From: Combretum micranthum
Taxonomy: Eukaryota; Streptophyta; Magnoliopsida; Myrtales; Combretaceae
Assembly: GCA_024138025.1 (NCBI GenBank)
Contig: JAMXBD010001211.1
Span: forward strand, 186,001-250,000
Direction of reading: 5' to 3'
DNA: 64,000 bases
Made by a program: the position numbers and the translations under genes. Positions 35,946 to 47,296 of the stretch are shown piece by piece. The number at the start of each line of letters is the position of its first letter. Position 1 is the first letter of the stretch. Under the pieces are notes generated by a model. That model searched no databases. It was not told the DNA's origin and saw only the letters and a program-made list of their open reading frames with translations.

Positions 35946-36329
35946 TGTCTGTATATACATCTATATTTATTTTTCTAAGTTAAAATTTTTAGAGTATTTA
36001 AAAAGACAACGTGAATTTAACAAGTTAGTTTCAGGGGGAAAAAAGGAAAAATTTAACTAGTTGAATCCTCTACAGGGGCAATTTTTTTTAACTTAAAATG
36101 TATAATACTTATAAAAAAAACAATTAGATCTACTTAATGGATGCACATATTGTTTCAGAGAAGGAATAATAATTATCATTTGATTTAACCTATTGGTTGT
36201 ATCGACAATTAGTAATCTTTATAATTGTAAAGGAAGTACTATTTCATTGAGAAGGGTTATAAGTTTTTAAAAATATTTAGAGTTATGCCATTTTATGTAA
36301 GTTATCTAAGGTTGCATTTTTTGTCATAT
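35946..36329. other. Unassigned sequence after the TRIM
   Basis: AT-rich, no recognised feature. Confidence 0.4.
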
Positions 36330-36880
36330 TTGGTACTATTGACAGGCAATTATGCTCGTGGGCCTCCTTAGTTAATCCAACTTCTCCCTGAGGCAACCTT
36401 TTGTGTCATAAAATGAACTATTAAGATTATGGGCTAACCTCCTACAAGGTTTGTAGGAGTGTGTCAAGTTGTCTTATTTGACAATAGCTCAATAGCCTCT
36501 TATCGAGTTAATGATCGATCATTATGACCATCTATATGTCTTATGCAAGTGAATCACTTGTCTAATTGTCTCTTGCTTACATGATACACTTTTGAAGAGA
36601 TTCCTAATATATAAATTGCACTTGCCAAATCCTCGAGGACATACTTTCTTAAGTAATTAGAAGGTAACTTCCTTATTTGTATTGATTTAATTTTCCAGTC
36701 AATAATGAGACTACTACTATAAATAACCCTTGCCAACGTCAATTAAGATAGTATTTTGACTTCCTAGCTATGATGCTATTACTTGATTCTTGCAAACTTA
36801 CTAACTTAAGTATCGAAGTGCTTATACGGGCAATCCCTTAGAGGTTAATAGCCGTGTTCTATCATATAGATTTAGAAGTA
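36330..36880 (+). mobile_element. Tat/Ogre-like LTR remnant
   Basis: A TATA-like CTACTATAAATAACCC lies at about 36714-36729. Further on, ACTAACTTAAGTATCGAAGTGC (about 36799-36820) is the same signature as at 13922-13941, followed by ACGGGCAATCCC. In known Tat-clade LTRs this kind of phrase precedes a run of C and the LTR end. The left limit is a guess. A 62-codon minus-strand frame inside is not considered a gene. Confidence 0.45.
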
Positions 36881-37379
36881 ATGAATAAAGACTTCCAAGA
36901 ATTAACTTATTTGAATGATCATTCTTGTGGATTAATACATTTTTATTAGTAAAAATTCAGATGGAATTGATATAGAAAAAACTATTAATAATAAAGAGTT
37001 ATAGATAAGACCAAAATAATAATAATAATAAAGAGTTATAGATGATAAAAATTTTTAAGATCATATGTATTATAAAGCATAAAACATTGTTGTTCATTCT
37101 TCTTGCAAGCTATGATGACGATGTTCCAAAAGGTTAAAAAACATTAAGCCATTAACGTCATTTTGAAATGCTATAGTTTTTTATGCAGTTTTCAATGATA
37201 TGTTGAGTGCATTCGAAGGTGATGAAAAATAGGTTTGGCATTGTAGAGGGTCAAATATGGATTTTGGTTCTTAAATTTTCACGATGACTTGGGTTTGACT
37301 ATTTAGATTGATTAACAAGGTCCATAAAGTCAAGTTTATGACATTGGGATGACTAAGTGAGATTTGACATGGTGGGCTT

Positions 37380-37860
37380 AGAGTAGGGATCGTTAGACTA
37401 GACCAACTTTTTCACTTTCAACATTTCTCAAGGAGCTCATGCATTTAAAAAAACCCTTTCATTAGCCATAGAGGTCATCTCAAAATCCATCAATAGGAGG
37501 ACTAATCTCATCCGTTGCTGGTCAGTACAATCCAATAGACATCATCAAGGGTCAAGCACTATAAATACTGAGGGCTCCTCCCCACTTAGGGAATTAAGAA
37601 ATTAACACATTCATTATTGTGCTGCTGGAATACTCTCACAAAATATCAAACAGAGTTCCCAGCGAAGAGCACCCAGTCTCTCCTCTAAAATAGTGGGGTT
37701 TAAGCTATATAGCCCCTCAACTTGTTAAGAGTGCATTCAAGTTCGCTGAGACTACCTGCTCCCCTTCCCTATCTTCTCACTCTTAGTTATTCATTGCATG
37801 TGCTTCTACATCACTCCTCTAAGGTCATGTGTAGCATGGGACGCATGCTACATGCACGTG
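37380..37860 (+). mobile_element. LTR-like promoter and leader block
   Basis: A less AT-biased block with TATA-like CACTATAAATACTG at about 37558-37571, then GGGCTCCTCCCC and a C-rich leader. Composition and layout resemble the nearby LTR remnants, but no terminal TG...CA pair, PBS or second copy was found. Confidence 0.3.
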
Positions 37861-40308
37861 ATCACTACAATTAAATCCATCCCACCATAAGTATATTTTT
37901 CTAATTTTCACGTTTGATACCAAAAAAAAAATTCATTAGTACTAACACACTATATTTTCAAATAAGTAGTGCATAATTACTAATATTATATTAAAAATAA
38001 TGTAATTATATATGGTTTAAAAAATATTCTTAAAATTTTATTAGTACTTATATACTACTAGTCAATTTATATGGTTCATTAATACTTTATCTAGCTCGGT
38101 CCAATCTGCAGGAGAATTACTTTTGTTGCTAATTAGTTTTTGTTACTTTTGCTGCTTTATTTTGCTTTTAGTGTATTTTGCTTCGGAGCAAATTCTAGAG
38201 GTCGCATGTAATTCTATATTTTCATTTATATTTCCAAAAAAGTTTTGGTATAAAGTGTTTTTATTTTTTATTTTTATGTAGTCTTTGTTGTTATGGAAAA
38301 AGAAAAATTTCTTATTATTACACACACTACTGATAAAAACTTTCATATATATACATAGTGATAGAATGTGTATTTCACAAAATAACTTCCATCAGGGTTT
38401 TATGCATAATTTATGTGTTAAAATTTTATTAATATTGACATATCACGTGTATATAAGATATTGCATACACTATCCGATAATGCATTGTTCTGTATTTGGT
38501 AATAGTTATAGAAGTACTCAAATTTTAGGAAAAAATAATAACCACTTCTAATACCATTACAAAGAGTTGGCGGAAACAACAAGAAACTAAATGACAATGT
38601 TTATGAGGGCTGCCAAGAAAGAACATTAAATGACCTGACAATCTTTTTAGGTTAAATTCTAAGAGTTATGAATTGTTATAATGGTTAAACCATTTGAGGT
38701 TTTCCTGTTAAGCAACACTTTGTAGACGTTTTCAATCGATATAGTTAAATTCTTAAAGAAGAAGCACCAAGTAAAAAGCTTCTTAAAGAATGAGAGCTTC
38801 TATGCTTTCACAACATCATCTAATCAATTATTTAATAATAATTATAATAGAAAATATATTAAATAATTTACTAATGAGTATGAATCAGATCTATTAAATA
38901 ACTTATAAGATTGGTTCACTAAAATATATGACTACACGATAAAACTTATTTCATAGGTCATTGTTTTATTGCTTTAAAATGTCACATGGGGTTTTTAGGG
39001 ATAAATATGACTAGTAGGATAAATTCTGTCACATAATCCATGAAACTACTATAATTATATAAACACTCCAAATTTCTAAAATTCAAAACCCAGAAATTTC
39101 TCCACCAATAAAATATATCAATTCGATATTTCGTAAAATAGACACTTTGCCGTATTGCATGAAAAAGCTTTGACGTCTCAATATTTTTGAAGAGATATAA
39201 GCATGCTCTTTTGGCTTTTCAAACTATAATTATTCACAGCTTCAAAACTCTCCAGGAGTGAAAATAGAAAAAAATTCAATGGGTATTATCTAATTAATAT
39301 TTTTCCATCCAAGGATGTAACTATCATACATCATTCTTAAGGTTAGCGTTACAATTATCATATTTAGAAATTTAACATTTGAAATCAGTGCTATAACTAT
39401 TTGATTTAAAAATTCAAATTTAGAATTATAATAAGTGCATACTATGATACGATATTCATATATTAGCATTACAACTAATTAATTTTAGATTAGATGGTTA
39501 TAGCACTAATTCTAGCAACATTATGATACGTTTTTGCATATTAGCAATGTATATAGTATCTTTTTGTAGACGTTATTAAATATATATATATATATATCTA
39601 TGCATTTGTAATGACCCAAATCAATCTTTATAAAATGAAATTAAAAATTAAACTGTTAGGAATATTTCATCCCGTGCTCATCAAGAGAAGTCGACGCACA
39701 AAAAAGAACGTTGCTCTGCAAATTACTTATGCTGCTAATGGTTTGAAATGTCAATTGGATTTCTAGAAGGTCCAAGTCCAACTCCAATAATTACGGTTGC
39801 GCCGCATTACTGATTCAAACTAAATATTCTCAACTTAAAAATTACGAAGCAAATTTTTTCATTTATAATTTTAAAAGTTTTTATCAAGTATGAGATCTTT
39901 GAATATAAACCTTGAAATATGCGTATGCCTAGAAAAAATAAACCCAAGGTGCAGATTGTGATGTATTAAATATGTGAAAACTATAAAAATAAGAAAAGTT
40001 AATACTTTGTTGAAATTGACATTTAAATGTTTGGTGTAAAGGAGTTCAGACAAAGAAGAAAGTGATCTAGCTAACCCTATCACCGCCCATCTATAATTTG
40101 TAGGTCTTCAATGAGGGGAAAAAACAAAAGAAGAAAATGGAAAGTGAGAACTAACCCAGAAAGTTCCCAAAGAAAAATGGCAAGGTCCAGTGGCTTTTGC
40201 CTTTTTCTTTTCTATTTTGTTTTCAAAATTTTATTTTATTAACTCATCTTTCCAACTTAGTGTCCTACTCCTATAGATCTAACTGGCATACCATGTTAGT
40301 ATTTTATA
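37861..40308. other. Unassigned AT-rich sequence
   Basis: Contains a (TA)n stretch near 39578-39597. The 67-88-codon overlapping frames at 38143-38551 have no recognisable domain. Confidence 0.5.
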
Positions 40309-40768
40309 TCATGTTTGGTACATGAGAATCGTTTGAAATGGAATGGATTGGAATCGAAAGAATGGAATGAAATGAAATGAAATAAAATGGAATGGATTGG
40401 AATCGAATGAATGAAATGGAATCAATAAGAAAATGATAAATTCATTCCTTTGTTTAGATATGAACACGGAATGAAATGGATATGAATTAGCTTACGTTAA
40501 AATTTACTAAAAGTACCCTCTACAAAAAATAAGATAATAAATTTAAATAGGATAAAAATATAATTTAAGTATAAATACTTAATGGAATGGAGAATGGAAT
40601 CACGATTCCATCTTTAAGAAAGCAGAATCGAATTCCACCTTAAATTCGAAATCATCGATTCCAAGGAATCGTGATTCAACCTTCTCATAACATTTTCAAA
40701 CATAGAGAAAAGAATGGAAGCTGGAATCGTGATTCCATTCCAGTCCATTCGTGTATACCAAACAAGCC
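40309..40768. mobile_element. MITE rich in GGAATG/GGAATCG words
   Basis: The left end ATGTTTGGTACATGAGAATCG and the right end on the minus strand (GGCTTGTTTGGTATACACGAATGG) are inverted. Both arms are built from ATGGAATGGATTGGAATCG-type repeats, in inverted orientation at the two ends (for example GGAATCACGATTCC near 40596-40609). This TTTGGTA...GGAATGG design is a common class of plant MITE. No target duplication was settled. Confidence 0.6.
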
Positions 40769-41307
40769 ATTAGAAAATTCTCCATCTTTAAAAACCTAGT
40801 CAAACCCTTAAAAACTCATTATTATTGGCTTTTTTGTTATTATTATTTTTATTTTAACTGTCACAAAGCTCAAGGTTTAAAAGAAAAAGGTAAGAATTTA
40901 GACAGACAGAGACGGTTTTTTCGAAACCCAGCTCTTAGTGAAAAACCCTCATTATCCCACATGGGGTTTCTTCAACCTCCCTTTTTATGCGATCCATGCC
41001 CAAGAACACCCTTAAAAAAGAGATGGTCCAACTGGATTTGATAATTATGGGGATTAGATTAGAATCAATGTTCGATAAGCTATTACGCTAATATACTCGC
41101 TTAATTATTTACAAGTATGTTCTGCCACATTTCTTTGTTTCTAACGCCTAATCTTTTTCATGATTCCATGATGCCATACACGAAAATAGAGAAAACGAAC
41201 TTCTAGCTAATAGAATAATAATGAGCTCAACTCCATTTCACTAGTAGATATAAATATAACATATCAATACGACTGGTCACAACCACAAGCATGTACCAAA
41301 AATTCTA
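40769..41307. other. Unassigned sequence
   Basis: A 96-codon plus-strand frame (40751-41041) begins inside the MITE end, is compositionally mixed and resembles nothing I know. A stretch at 40940-41010 is less AT-rich. No gene is called. Confidence 0.4.
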
Positions 41308-41677
41308 GGATTAATATTGAAAATGGTATTTAAAATTTCATAAAAAAAAAAAAATAGGTACTAGAAATTTGGTTTTGAACAATTTAATGCCTAAATAAAA
41401 TTTTTATTAACTTTTTTCATATCCAAAGTTTGTTTTTGATAATTTTGATATATAAACCAAGTTTTCATTAACCTTTTTTATAACTTAAACAAGTAAAATG
41501 AGATATGAAAAAAGTCCACAGAGAGTTTATTTAGGCATCAAAATTGTTAAAACCAAACTTCAGATATGAAAAAAGTCAACAAAAATGTTGTTCATGTATC
41601 AAATTGTTCAAAATCAAACTTCAAATAGTTAATTATTCTTTTTGTAAAAGTTCATGTACCATTTTTGCCATTATCTC
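41308..41677. repeat. Inverted-repeat MITE related to 46861-47164
   Basis: The left arm starts GGATTAATATTGAAAATGGT and the right arm on the minus strand starts GAGATAATGGCAAAAATGG. The arms share GGTTTTGAACAATTTAATGC-like and ACTTTTTTCATATC segments, which are also repeated within each arm. No coding capacity. Confidence 0.6.
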
Positions 41678-42056
41678 AAAATTCTATTTAGAGATTTTTA
41701 GAAAAACACACATGCATGATTGATGTTAAAATTTCAATTTAACTCATATTATTCAATAATGGCACATTATATAAGATATTTCCTAGTTAAAATTTATACA
41801 AAATCTTTTAGACATAAACTTTATTAGAATGCTCAAGAGTGATGCCACTAATATACAAAATCATTGGCTATTATAATGTAATTATAAGGATACGCTTTAA
41901 CAATTATCCTATCACTTTTATATGATGTTACTGATTTTATATATTATAATCCTAACTAGAATCACAAATTCTATCATGATGATATTGATATGGTGGAGAG
42001 ATTATTTTACATGGATTTTAATTTTTAAATTCTTTTTCCATTAATTGATATCTTAA
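41678..42056. other. Unassigned AT-rich sequence
   Basis: Nothing recognised. Confidence 0.4.
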
Positions 42057-42064
42057 AATAATTG

Positions 42065-42713
42065 GATATGGGTACTGTTTAATTCGATTTGTTTTTTCTA
42101 TTCAATTAAACTAAACCATATGATTTTAATTAGGAATTTCTTCAAACCATAAAATTTAGGTTTGAGTTATTTAATGAACCATATTTAATATAGGTAAGTA
42201 CATTTACATAAAATATATACGCAACCTCATATAGAAAAACTAAATTCATTTAATAATAACAAGTATTGGACCCTACAAGGATAATGAAGTCAATATTCAC
42301 AAAACTAAATGCTTTATTAATATATAATTATATTCATAAAGTAAGCATCTAGCATATATTTTGGGTTAATTACTTTATGCAATTTCTAAATTATGGTCAT
42401 AAAATTTAAATAAATATAAATTGTTAATAAATGTGAACTAAAAAACTCTTTTAAGTATTATATCATAATATAAGATATTTTTCGGTTATAAATTATAAGT
42501 AAGATATTACTATGTTAACAATTTGATTTAGTTTTATAAATTGATTTGATTTATTCTTCCAAATCAACTATAAATTTAGGGAATAATTCACATTAAGAAT
42601 TTTATAAACTAAATTGGCAAAAAAAAGAAAAAGAAATCATACTTTTAGTTTTGTTTGGTTTAGTTTACTAATAATTCGGTTTAGCCTCTTTTTCTTTGTT
42701 TCACACCCCCATG
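42065..42713. mobile_element. hAT-like non-autonomous element with 8-bp target duplication
   Basis: The left end GATATGGGTACTG and the right end on the minus strand CATGGGGGTGTG are imperfect inverted repeats. Inside them GATTTGTTTTT, AAACTAAACCAT and GTTTGGTTTAGTTTAC words run in opposite orientation. Flanking octamers AATAATTG (42057-42064) and AATAATTA (42714-42721) differ at one base, fitting an hAT target duplication. The core is AT-rich and non-coding. Confidence 0.6.
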
Positions 42714-42721
42714 AATAATTA

Positions 42722-44363
42722 TCACAAATAACTAACTTATTGTTATCCATAGTTTATCTCTATAATTGTTATTATAGTCAAAAGCATGTTGATAATCACA
42801 TGAAAACATATTCTCACATGAATGCGCATAGAAAGATCACGCATTAACTGACCTAATCGAGATATAATAACACATCCTTCTTTTACAAAAACAACCATAC
42901 AAACGTTAAAAAAAAAAATAGCACCCACCATTTTATGATTTTCTATTTCATGAGATGGTGTCAAAGATATAATGAAAAATGCATCAATAATCATGCTAAG
43001 TAGTCAAAAAGCGATTCCTCGACCAAATTTTTAAATGGTACACAGCACACACACATGTTTGTGCGCTTTGTTAGGGGGGTCTTGTTTGGTAAACACGACC
43101 AGACCTGAATGTTGGGTGCAATGCACGAGTGAGTTCGAGAAAACATACATATGCCGACCTTACCTACTCTAATGAATTATGTTGTCTTTCGAGGTATCAC
43201 TTTGACTAGGACAGAAGATCGAAGCAGCTTTAAGAAATTAAATTTTGCTTGTTAGGTATTAAAAAGAGAGAGAGAGTCTCGTCAAAGCTAAATTCATTTT
43301 CTGTTCATGGTAATGCCGAAGCATATGATTGCCAGCCTGGTTGAAGAGAAAGTGGCCATCACTTTTTTTTCCCCCCTTTCCTTTTCGTCACAAAATCATG
43401 TTCGAAGGCAACCGTGTTTAGGTCGCGGGCTTAAAATCATTTGGGGAAATCTAGAGAAAATGACTTGTGATCGAAGAAAATATGATATAAATACGTTGGG
43501 TTAGCCTTTTGGGAATATTTAATTAGAAAGACTAGACTAGGAATGGTACAGATTTCAACGTTTCTAGAGGATTCATTGGCAAATAAAAAGATTTAGTTAG
43601 ATCAAAATAAGAGCATCACGATTGGACGAATCTTAGTGAATATTTTAAAAGATAAATGCGGCAAATGATATCTAATTTTTTATAAAATAATTGATTAGTT
43701 ATCTGAACTTTTAACTTATTTTTCATATACACTTCTCCTACCTTCATCAAATAATTGCCATGTATATTAAATAAAATATTTGAAAGTAAAGAGCCAAGAG
43801 TTGAATAAACTAAATCCGATTGGCTAAAGTACAAAAGCTGTTCAACCTATTTTATAATTGCGCCAACGGTTTTGTAAATTGGTCAGCTGAAAATTTATCA
43901 ATCCACTTTTGTTATTATTATATGTGGTTTTGCCTCACATTAACAATCGATATCATTTTGGGGCCCTTCTCTTTGTTTTTTTTTTTTTTTAAAGGTTTCC
44001 TTCTAGCACTAGATTTATTTGGGTTTTTATTTTCTAATTTATTGTTGAATCTTGATTGTATTCCAACACTTTTGAAAATTTCAATTTATAAACAAGCTTG
44101 TTTGTGTAATTCATATTAATTATGTTGCTCCTATGAGTTCGTTTACAAATTGTCAAAAGATTGTAAATACGATTCCTTTTTAATACTTTGAATTTAGAAC
44201 TTGTCTAATTTAATTTGGCTTTAAGATTGTAACCAATGGCAAGATTATTTAAGTTTCAAACTATAAAATTTCTTTTCTTTCGCCTAATATGTAGAATTTT
44301 TTTTCCTAAATAAAATTTCTTCTAAAATTCGTTATGGCGTTTATGATGATTTTACAGTATATA
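42722..44363. other. Unassigned sequence
   Basis: Contains a GA repeat at about 43266-43277 and a T-run at 43977-43991. The stretch 43040-43460 is less AT-biased but unrecognised. The 99-codon frame at 43820-44119 is hydrophobic, crosses the T-run, and is rejected as a gene. Confidence 0.45.
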
Positions 44364-44539
44364 TTGGTTTGTCTACTTTTTTGTTTTTATATAGATTGTT
44401 TGTCAAGAAGTAGATACAGATGAAAGATAGAAATTTTAACTCATAAACTGATCATACAAGCTGAATTCAAATCAAATATAGATACAAATTAGATACATAT
44501 AAGATACATATAACAATTAGAAAATCCAATCAGACCCTA
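44364..44539. repeat. MITE-like element, GTTTGTTTGG family, copy 4
   Basis: Begins TTGGTTTGTCTAC and ends CCAATCAGACCCTAA, with TAGATACAGATGAAAGATAG and AGATACATATAAGATAC arms as in the other three copies. Confidence 0.45.
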
Positions 44540-46860
44540 AATTTCTTCTTCCAAGTTATAGTTGAGAAACCTGTTGTGGCACAAAAGCTCCTTCTCCCTT
44601 TCTCATAGAGATAAAAGAAATCCTGCTAAAGTGAATTATAAAGGGAGGTTAAGTTCTATTTATAGGATAGTGGATAGTTATTTAGACCTATCTTAAGAGA
44701 CCTTTTAATAATGTTTTTCGTTAATATTGTATCATTAGTACTTATATTATGGCTATTGATATAATTCTATATACATAATAATGATTTGCTAAGTTTTATA
44801 TTATTTATTTTAATACAAATAATTTAGGCACGTCTAACTATAATGTAATAAACTTATTTTGCACATGTTTACCATTTAATTTAGTTTATTTGTTGATTAT
44901 CTTTTATTGTCTGGAATCCCTATTATGCATTCCTAAAGTATAAATGTTGTTGTTGATTTAGTTAATTATTTCATATTATGTTCAGGAAAAACTGCTTTAG
45001 AAGAGATGAACATTTGGGTTAAAATTAGAAGAAAAAAGAAAAAGAATGAAAATTTAGCAGTCTAAAAGAAATGAAAAACTTTATTTATAGGGTACAAATA
45101 ATAAAAAAATTGTTTATTCTGCTATTAAAACCACATATTACATGATTTGTTGGTATAACTTTGTGATTAGAACCAGACGTTTTCTCTAAAATCAATGCTG
45201 CTATAGGGTAAAAAGAAATTATTACATCGTCTTCACTTTCCAATTTAAGATGTTGAAACAATTACCTTTTAAGTTATGTTTAGTTTACTAGGATTAGGCT
45301 AGAAAAGAGTAATAATTTCTTTATTTTATAATTATGATATTTTTGAAAGAAAAAAAATAAAATTATATGGATATGAGTCGTTAAAATTTTAGAGGATAAT
45401 TGTTGAATTTTAAGAAAATTAGAGGTCCATATAATTTTAAAAGTTTGTATTGCGATAAGAATACTAAAATTATAATATATATATATATATATATATAAAG
45501 AATGTTGCAGATGTTGTTTAGTATGTTGTTATCTGGGTAGGTTCAAGTGAACTTGAAATTCTATAGGTGCAGGTTTGGGTATAATGAAAAACATCTATAA
45601 GGTTTAGAATAGGGTTTGATAATATCTATAAAGAACCAAGGCGAGTTCAGGTTTTATATAAAACGTAATAAATTCGCCTAGGCTATATTCCTAGTTGAAT
45701 ATGAACTGTTAAATAGTTAATCGAACCGAGTTAAATTCATAATAGTGGATAGAGTTTTCTTAAAAGTATATAATTTATGAGCAAGAGTTGATAAACTTAC
45801 GAGGCAGGTATGAAAATTTTTATGGTATATCTTCATTTTTCTTAGTCATTACACCATATCACTCAGTTTGAGTCAAATAATACTAACATAGATGATATTT
45901 AATTTTTCCTTAAAGTATTTTATTGCTGTTCCTTCCTCTAAATATAGAGTTTATAGCCACAGCATTGCCGATTCCTTCCCACGAAGGACAAAGAAATACG
46001 TACACTTTTGATATTTTTATTTAGCACAATGACTTTTCAAGGCGTGATATATAAGAAACAATTTCACATATGATTAATCAAGAAGAGTATTACTGAAAAT
46101 AGGTACGATGTGAATTTGTCTACCTTTCTACTTTCTTTAAAAAAATATAGAATGTTTTTAAATACTTTTCAAATGTGGATCCGATTGATAACAGTACTGG
46201 AAATTTAGATATTTTTCTTAATTCTATATATTTTTTAGGATTTCTTTTCTTTTTCTTTTTCTTTTTTTTTTTTATTTTTGAGAAAGACAAGAAGAAGAAG
46301 CAGAGAACCTATTCTATCAAGACAAAAGAGTGATGGGGGCCAAGAACTTGAAATTGTGAATTGATAACATATTTTTGTTCCATGTCGCCTTATACTATGA
46401 ACAGATGGAAAGCGAAATACGTTCGTTTTCTTTGAAAACAAGATGATGATGCATATGTCATTCAAAATCCATGAGCTTAGCTCATTGTATTACTACAAAA
46501 TCCATGCCCTAGTTAAGACATTGTAAAAGCAGTTCAGGGGGAATGTTTCATTACCGAGGAAAAGTGAGGTGGGGAAAAAGCAAAAGGAGAAGAGAAGGAA
46601 AATTGCAGTTTATTTTTTGTACTTCCTTTGTCGTATCCCAATTTCTGGCTTGATTCCATTATTAATTTTTCTTTTATTGCGACAAAGAAAGAAAATAAAA
46701 TCCATTATTCTCAATTTTCTAGAAATCTTGGCGACCCCTGGATGAGAATGACCAGGGTTATGGCTCTTTTAACATCACCGGTGGATTCTCACCAAGATAG
46801 TAATAGACGTGAGCAAGTTCGTCTTTACAAAATCTGATTACATAAAAATACAAATAGAAA
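44540..46860. other. Unassigned sequence with (TA)n tract
   Basis: A (TA)n run lies at about 45475-45497. Just after it, 45530-45740 has GGTTTGGGTAT and TTCAGGTTTTATATAA phrasing like degraded hAT MITE interiors, but no ends were found. A CTTTTTC repeat lies at 46243-46274. Confidence 0.4.
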
Positions 46861-47164
46861 TAAATATTGTGAATGGTATTTGAATTTTGATAAAATATGT
46901 AATTAGGTATCTAAACTTTAAAATGAATCAATTTAGTACCTAAACTTTAAAATTGACCAATTTAATACCTAAAAGAATTTTTAATGCACACCAATATTAT
47001 CTTTATTATATAGGCTTAAAACACCACATAGGATGATGGTATTAACAAATTTAACGACCATACACAAAAGGTTCTTTTAGATATTAAATTGATCAATTTT
47101 AAAGTTCAAGTAACTAATTACATATTTTACCAAAATTCATACACCATTCGCAATATTAACCCTA
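46861..47164. repeat. Inverted-repeat MITE related to 41308-41677
   Basis: The left arm (ATATTGTGAATGGTATTTG, then AAAATATGTAATTAGGTATC) pairs with the right arm, which on the minus strand reads TTAATATTGCGAATGGTGTATG, then AAAATATGTAATTAGTTAC. The end motif (TTAATATTG...AATGGTAT) matches that of 41308-41677. AAATAAAT occurs at both flanks and may be a target duplication, but the left arm seems to lack the last few bases. Confidence 0.65.
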
Positions 47165-47271
47165 AAAATAAATCAAATGAAATTCCAAGCATCCTAGTTT
47201 TATATATTTATTTTCTAAAAACTATATATATATATATTACAATTATTGAGAAAGAAAAAATCGAAACTAAT

Positions 47272-47296
47272 TATATATATATATATATATATATAT
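47272..47296. repeat. (TA)n microsatellite
   Basis: About twelve TA units. Confidence 0.9.

Noticed and set aside
40751..41041. 96-codon plus-strand frame with a Pro/Arg-rich end
   Set aside because: Starts inside a MITE end and has no recognised domain or supporting context.
43820..44119. 99-codon hydrophobic frame that could suggest a membrane protein
   Set aside because: Crosses a poly(T) run, which reads as a Phe stretch. Composition explains the hydrophobicity and there are no homologous features.
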